Shown one piece after another: positions 61,394 to 64,000 of a DNA stretch of 64,000 nt. The DNA comes from Desulfovibrio psychrotolerans (GTDB lineage: Bacteria; Desulfobacterota; Desulfovibrionia; Desulfovibrionales; Desulfovibrionaceae). The translations under genes were made by a program, and so were the position numbers. Within the stretch, counting starts at the first letter, position 1; the number at the start of each line of letters is the position of its first letter. The notes under the pieces were generated by a model. That model made no database searches, was not told the DNA's origin, and was given only the letters and a program-made list of their open reading frames with translations. The stretch covers positions 109,303-173,302 of the forward strand of contig NZ_BLVP01000008.1 of NCBI RefSeq assembly GCF_013340305.1, written 5' to 3'.

Positions 61394-63964
61394 ATGCCAC
61401 AGCTTCTTGAGTTTTTCAGAAAAAACAAATCCCGCCAGCGCGGCATCAGCGACGAGACGGCGCTGGATCGCAAGTATCATACCTTCAAGAGCCTTCTTGC
61501 CGGGAATAATCAGGTTCTGGAGTTTATGACCGATCTGGAACGGCTTATGTACGATGGCCGTTCCTTCACGCAGGACGAGGCTCTTGAGCTGACAGAATCG
61601 CTTGTTGCGGGCGTATACGACCTTGTGGAAGACCTGAACTCCCTTTCCGGCGGCGCGTATCCGGAACTCTTCGACAGGGCGGAATCCATCAGTGTTGAGG
61701 CGCTTAAGCTGCTCTCGCGGCGCAGAAGGTTTGAATCCCGCCGCCTTATCTTTCCGCTGGAACACCTTTCGCTGGATAATCTGGATGAGGTGGGCGGCAA
61801 GGCCGCCAATCTGGGTGAAGTCAGTAACCGGGTGGGACTTCCCACGCCCCACGGCTTTGCCGTGACTGCCTCCGCAGCCGCTCTTTTTTTACACCATTCC
61901 GGCGTGTTCGAGCATGTCCGGCGCGAACTTTCCGCAACGGATATTGGGGATACGGCCCGGCTGGAGGAGGCGGCCCTGAGCGCGCAGGAACGCATTCTCG
62001 CCGCGCCTATGCCGCCGGAACTGCAAACGGCACTGGCGGAAGCTGCGCGGGGCATGGTGCGCACGTTCGGGTCTCAGGTGCGGCTGGCAGTCCGTTCGTC
62101 CGCCGTATGCGAGGATTCGCAGGCTTCTTTTGCCGGGCAGCACGCCACGGTGCTCGGTGTCGCACCGCAGGAAATGGAACGCGCATGGCGAGAAGTGGTA
62201 GCCAGCGTGTTTAGCCCCCGGGCTGTCTTTTATCGCAGAACAAAGGGCTACTCGGAAGAAGATGTCATGATGAGCGTGCTGGTGCTGAACATGATTTCTG
62301 CAAAGGCCAGCGGCGTCATCTATACAGCTGACCCAAACTGTCTGGATGACAGGGATATTCTGGTTTCCGGCATATGGGGGCTGGGACTCAGCGTTGTGGA
62401 TGGTTCTGCAGATACCGATTTCTGGCGCGTGCGCAGGCGTGACAGGGGCTTGGAAGCGCGTCAGGTTGCCCTGAAGGAAGAGCGCATTGTTCTGCTCCCC
62501 GGCGGCGGCACCATGTACGAGCGCGTGCCGCAGGAACAGCGAACCATGCCCTGCCTGAACGATGGGCAGGTCGCGCGGCTGGTGGAATATGCTCTCCGGC
62601 TGGAGGAGCACTACGGCACGCCGCTGGATGTGGAATGGGCCATGGATGCCGAGAATAGATTTGTGGTGCTGCAGGCGCGCCCGCTCATGCAGGCCAATGC
62701 CTGCAAGTTGCCTGAATCGTGTGCGTTCATTGCGGGGTACGCGATGCTGCTCGCCGGAGGGCAGTCGGCGTCTCCGGGCACGGCATCGGGCGTTGTGCAT
62801 GTGGTGGAGACTGGGTATGAGCTGCACGGCATTCCGCAGGGTGCCATCCTTGTTGCCCGGCAGACATCCCCGGAATACGTGGCGGCCATGGGCAAGGTTT
62901 CCGGCATCATCACCGACATGGGCAGCGTTACGGGGCATATGGCTTCTGTGGCGCGCGAGTTCGGCATCCCCACGCTTGTGGGGGTGGGCAGGGCCACGCA
63001 TACGCTTCAGCACGGGCAGGTGGTAACGCTGGATGCCTCTAATCAGGTGGTGTACGAAGGGCGCGTGACAGAGATTCTGCACGAGCGCAAACCCGTGAAC
63101 CTGATGAAGGGCAGCCCGGTGTATAAATCGCTCCAGCAGGCTCTCAAGCTCATTGCCCCCCTCAATCTTGTGGACCCGGAGACCCCAGAATTTACGGCTT
63201 CCGGGTGCCAGACCCTGCACGATATCATCCGGTTTGCCCATGAGATGGCCATGCGTTCCATGTTCTGCATTGCGGATGATCTGGACATGCAGGAGGGGCT
63301 TGCCGTGCCTCTGTTCACGGGGTTGCCCCTGCGGTTTCTCGTTGTGGACTTGGGCGGGGGGCTGCATCCTATTTTGAGCGGTCGCATGGCGGAGGTAACG
63401 GATATTATCTGCATGCCGTTCAAGGCATTGCTGGAAGGCATGAGCCACCCCGGCGTGCGCTGGACCAATGCCACACAGCAGGAGTCGTCCGGCTGTGATG
63501 CCGCCGTGGCGGATTCCGTTTTTCGCAGCAGGCTGCCCGGTTCTGGGCTGGGCGGGGCAAACTATGCCATCATTTCCGGTGAATATATGAACATTCACGG
63601 GAGAATGGGACACCATTTCGCCACTGTGGATTCCTATTGCGGTCCGCTTTTGAACGATAACTATATCATGTTCTCCTTCAAGGGCGGCGCAGCAGACGCG
63701 GGAAGGCGTATCCGCCGTGCGCAGCTCATCGGCGCAACCTTGCGCTGGCTCGGCTTCCGCGTTGTTCAGAAGGGCGATTCCATCCGTGCGGAGATGAAGA
63801 AGTATGACCAGAAGCGGATAATGGAAAAGCTCGACATGCTGGGCAGGTTGTTGGGAGCCATGCGCATGCTGGATCTGACCATTTCTCCGGATGCGCAGAC
63901 AGAGTGGTATGTGCAGCAGTTCCTCAAAGGAAACTACACGTTTTCTCCTCCTCCGGAAGAGTGA
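61394..63964 (+). CDS. PEP-synthase-like phosphotransfer protein, paralogue 3
   Basis: Protein of 856 aa and the most PEP-synthase-like of the three. Its ATP-grasp domain keeps VGGKAANLGEVSNRVGLPTP, AVRSSAVCEDSQASFAGQ, IWGLGLSVVDGSADTD and DVEWAMDAENRFVVLQARPL. The phospho-His domain shows GSVTGHMASVAREFGIPTLV with His515. The unusual C-terminal domain shows LHDIIRFAHEMAMRSMF (about 608), NYAIISGEYMNIHGRMGHH and FSFKGGAADAGRRIRRAQ (about 761). The PEP barrel is absent. ATG 61394 follows GAGGAAACG. It is the last gene of the window and probably in one unit with the Cache kinase. Confidence 0.87.
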   Translation: MPQLLEFFRKNKSRQRGISDETALDRKYHTFKSLLAGNNQVLEFMTDLERLMYDGRSFTQDEALELTESLVAGVYDLVEDLNSLSGGAYPELFDRAESISVEALKLLSRRRRFESRRLIFPLEHLSLDNLDEVGGKAANLGEVSNRVGLPTPHGFAVTASAAALFLHHSGVFEHVRRELSATDIGDTARLEEAALSAQERILAAPMPPELQTALAEAARGMVRTFGSQVRLAVRSSAVCEDSQASFAGQHATVLGVAPQEMERAWREVVASVFSPRAVFYRRTKGYSEEDVMMSVLVLNMISAKASGVIYTADPNCLDDRDILVSGIWGLGLSVVDGSADTDFWRVRRRDRGLEARQVALKEERIVLLPGGGTMYERVPQEQRTMPCLNDGQVARLVEYALRLEEHYGTPLDVEWAMDAENRFVVLQARPLMQANACKLPESCAFIAGYAMLLAGGQSASPGTASGVVHVVETGYELHGIPQGAILVARQTSPEYVAAMGKVSGIITDMGSVTGHMASVAREFGIPTLVGVGRATHTLQHGQVVTLDASNQVVYEGRVTEILHERKPVNLMKGSPVYKSLQQALKLIAPLNLVDPETPEFTASGCQTLHDIIRFAHEMAMRSMFCIADDLDMQEGLAVPLFTGLPLRFLVVDLGGGLHPILSGRMAEVTDIICMPFKALLEGMSHPGVRWTNATQQESSGCDAAVADSVFRSRLPGSGLGGANYAIISGEYMNIHGRMGHHFATVDSYCGPLLNDNYIMFSFKGGAADAGRRIRRAQLIGATLRWLGFRVVQKGDSIRAEMKKYDQKRIMEKLDMLGRLLGAMRMLDLTISPDAQTEWYVQQFLKGNYTFSPPPEE

Positions 63965-63978
63965 TCTGCCCCCTCTCT

Positions 63979-64000
63979 CCCCCCCCCCCCCCCCCCCCCC
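63979..64000. repeat. Run of 22 C at the window end
   Basis: An unbroken C homopolymer follows a C/T-rich stretch and runs to the last base. This is most simply a sequencing or assembly artefact at a contig end. Confidence 0.8.

Noticed and set aside
1..64000. Insertion sequences, integrases, tRNA or rRNA genes
   Set aside because: I saw no transposase or integrase motifs, no tRNA cloverleaf sequence and no rRNA anywhere in the window.

Overview
The window is 64 kb of GC-rich DNA that looks like a Desulfovibrio-type sulfate reducer (Desulfovibrionales, Desulfobacterota). The clues are a porin of the Desulfovibrio homotrimeric type, many two-component and sigma-54 genes, GatCA, and a tad locus paired with an NtrC-like regulator. 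This assignment is inference from gene content; no rRNA is present. The window ends in a run of 22 C, which suggests a contig end.

Layout. (1) 1-2.4 kb: a chemoreceptor running off the left edge and a 57-residue winged-helix regulator with a palindromic operator. (2) 2.4-20 kb: a complete tad/Flp pilus operon on the minus strand (flp, prepilin peptidase, CpaB, secretin, lipoprotein, TadZ, TadA, TadB, TadC, TPR-SPOR lipoprotein, TadE, TadG, TadE). It is bracketed by a hybrid histidine kinase at its 3' end and a sigma-54 response regulator at its 5' end. A near-perfect sigma-54 promoter lies in front of flp. (3) 20-27.2 kb: FIST sensor protein, purT, major porin, uvrC, trmO. (4) 27.4-31.4 kb: a histidine kinase, an NtrC-like regulator, a phage CII-like regulator and a lone receiver, flanked by short tandem repeats. 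(5) 31.5-39 kb: mnmA, gatA, gatC, a LpoA-like lipoprotein and dnaK on the minus strand. (6) 39.2-41 kb: a lower-GC HxlR / SnoaL-like / SDR module, probably acquired. (7) 41.3-64 kb: a regulatory and transport island.

The island is the most unusual part. It carries three paralogous proteins that resemble the front two-thirds of PEP synthase. Each has an ATP-grasp nucleotide domain and a swivelling phospho-histidine domain with the catalytic His kept, but a conserved C-terminal domain of unknown function replaces the PEP/pyruvate barrel. Around them are three histidine kinases, four receiver-only response regulators, a TauE/SafE exporter, a DASS/SLC13 anion transporter, a CBS protein, several small membrane proteins, and a transmembrane sigma-54 activator with an altered GAFTGA loop and a winged-helix C-terminus. 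Three sigma-54-type promoters (near 41.37, 51.22 and 56.50 kb) fire into this island. My reading is a transport system for an anion (sulfonate, sulfite or dicarboxylate type) controlled by Cache sensors and by an unusual ATP-to-histidine phosphotransfer protein; the acceptor of that phosphate is unknown.
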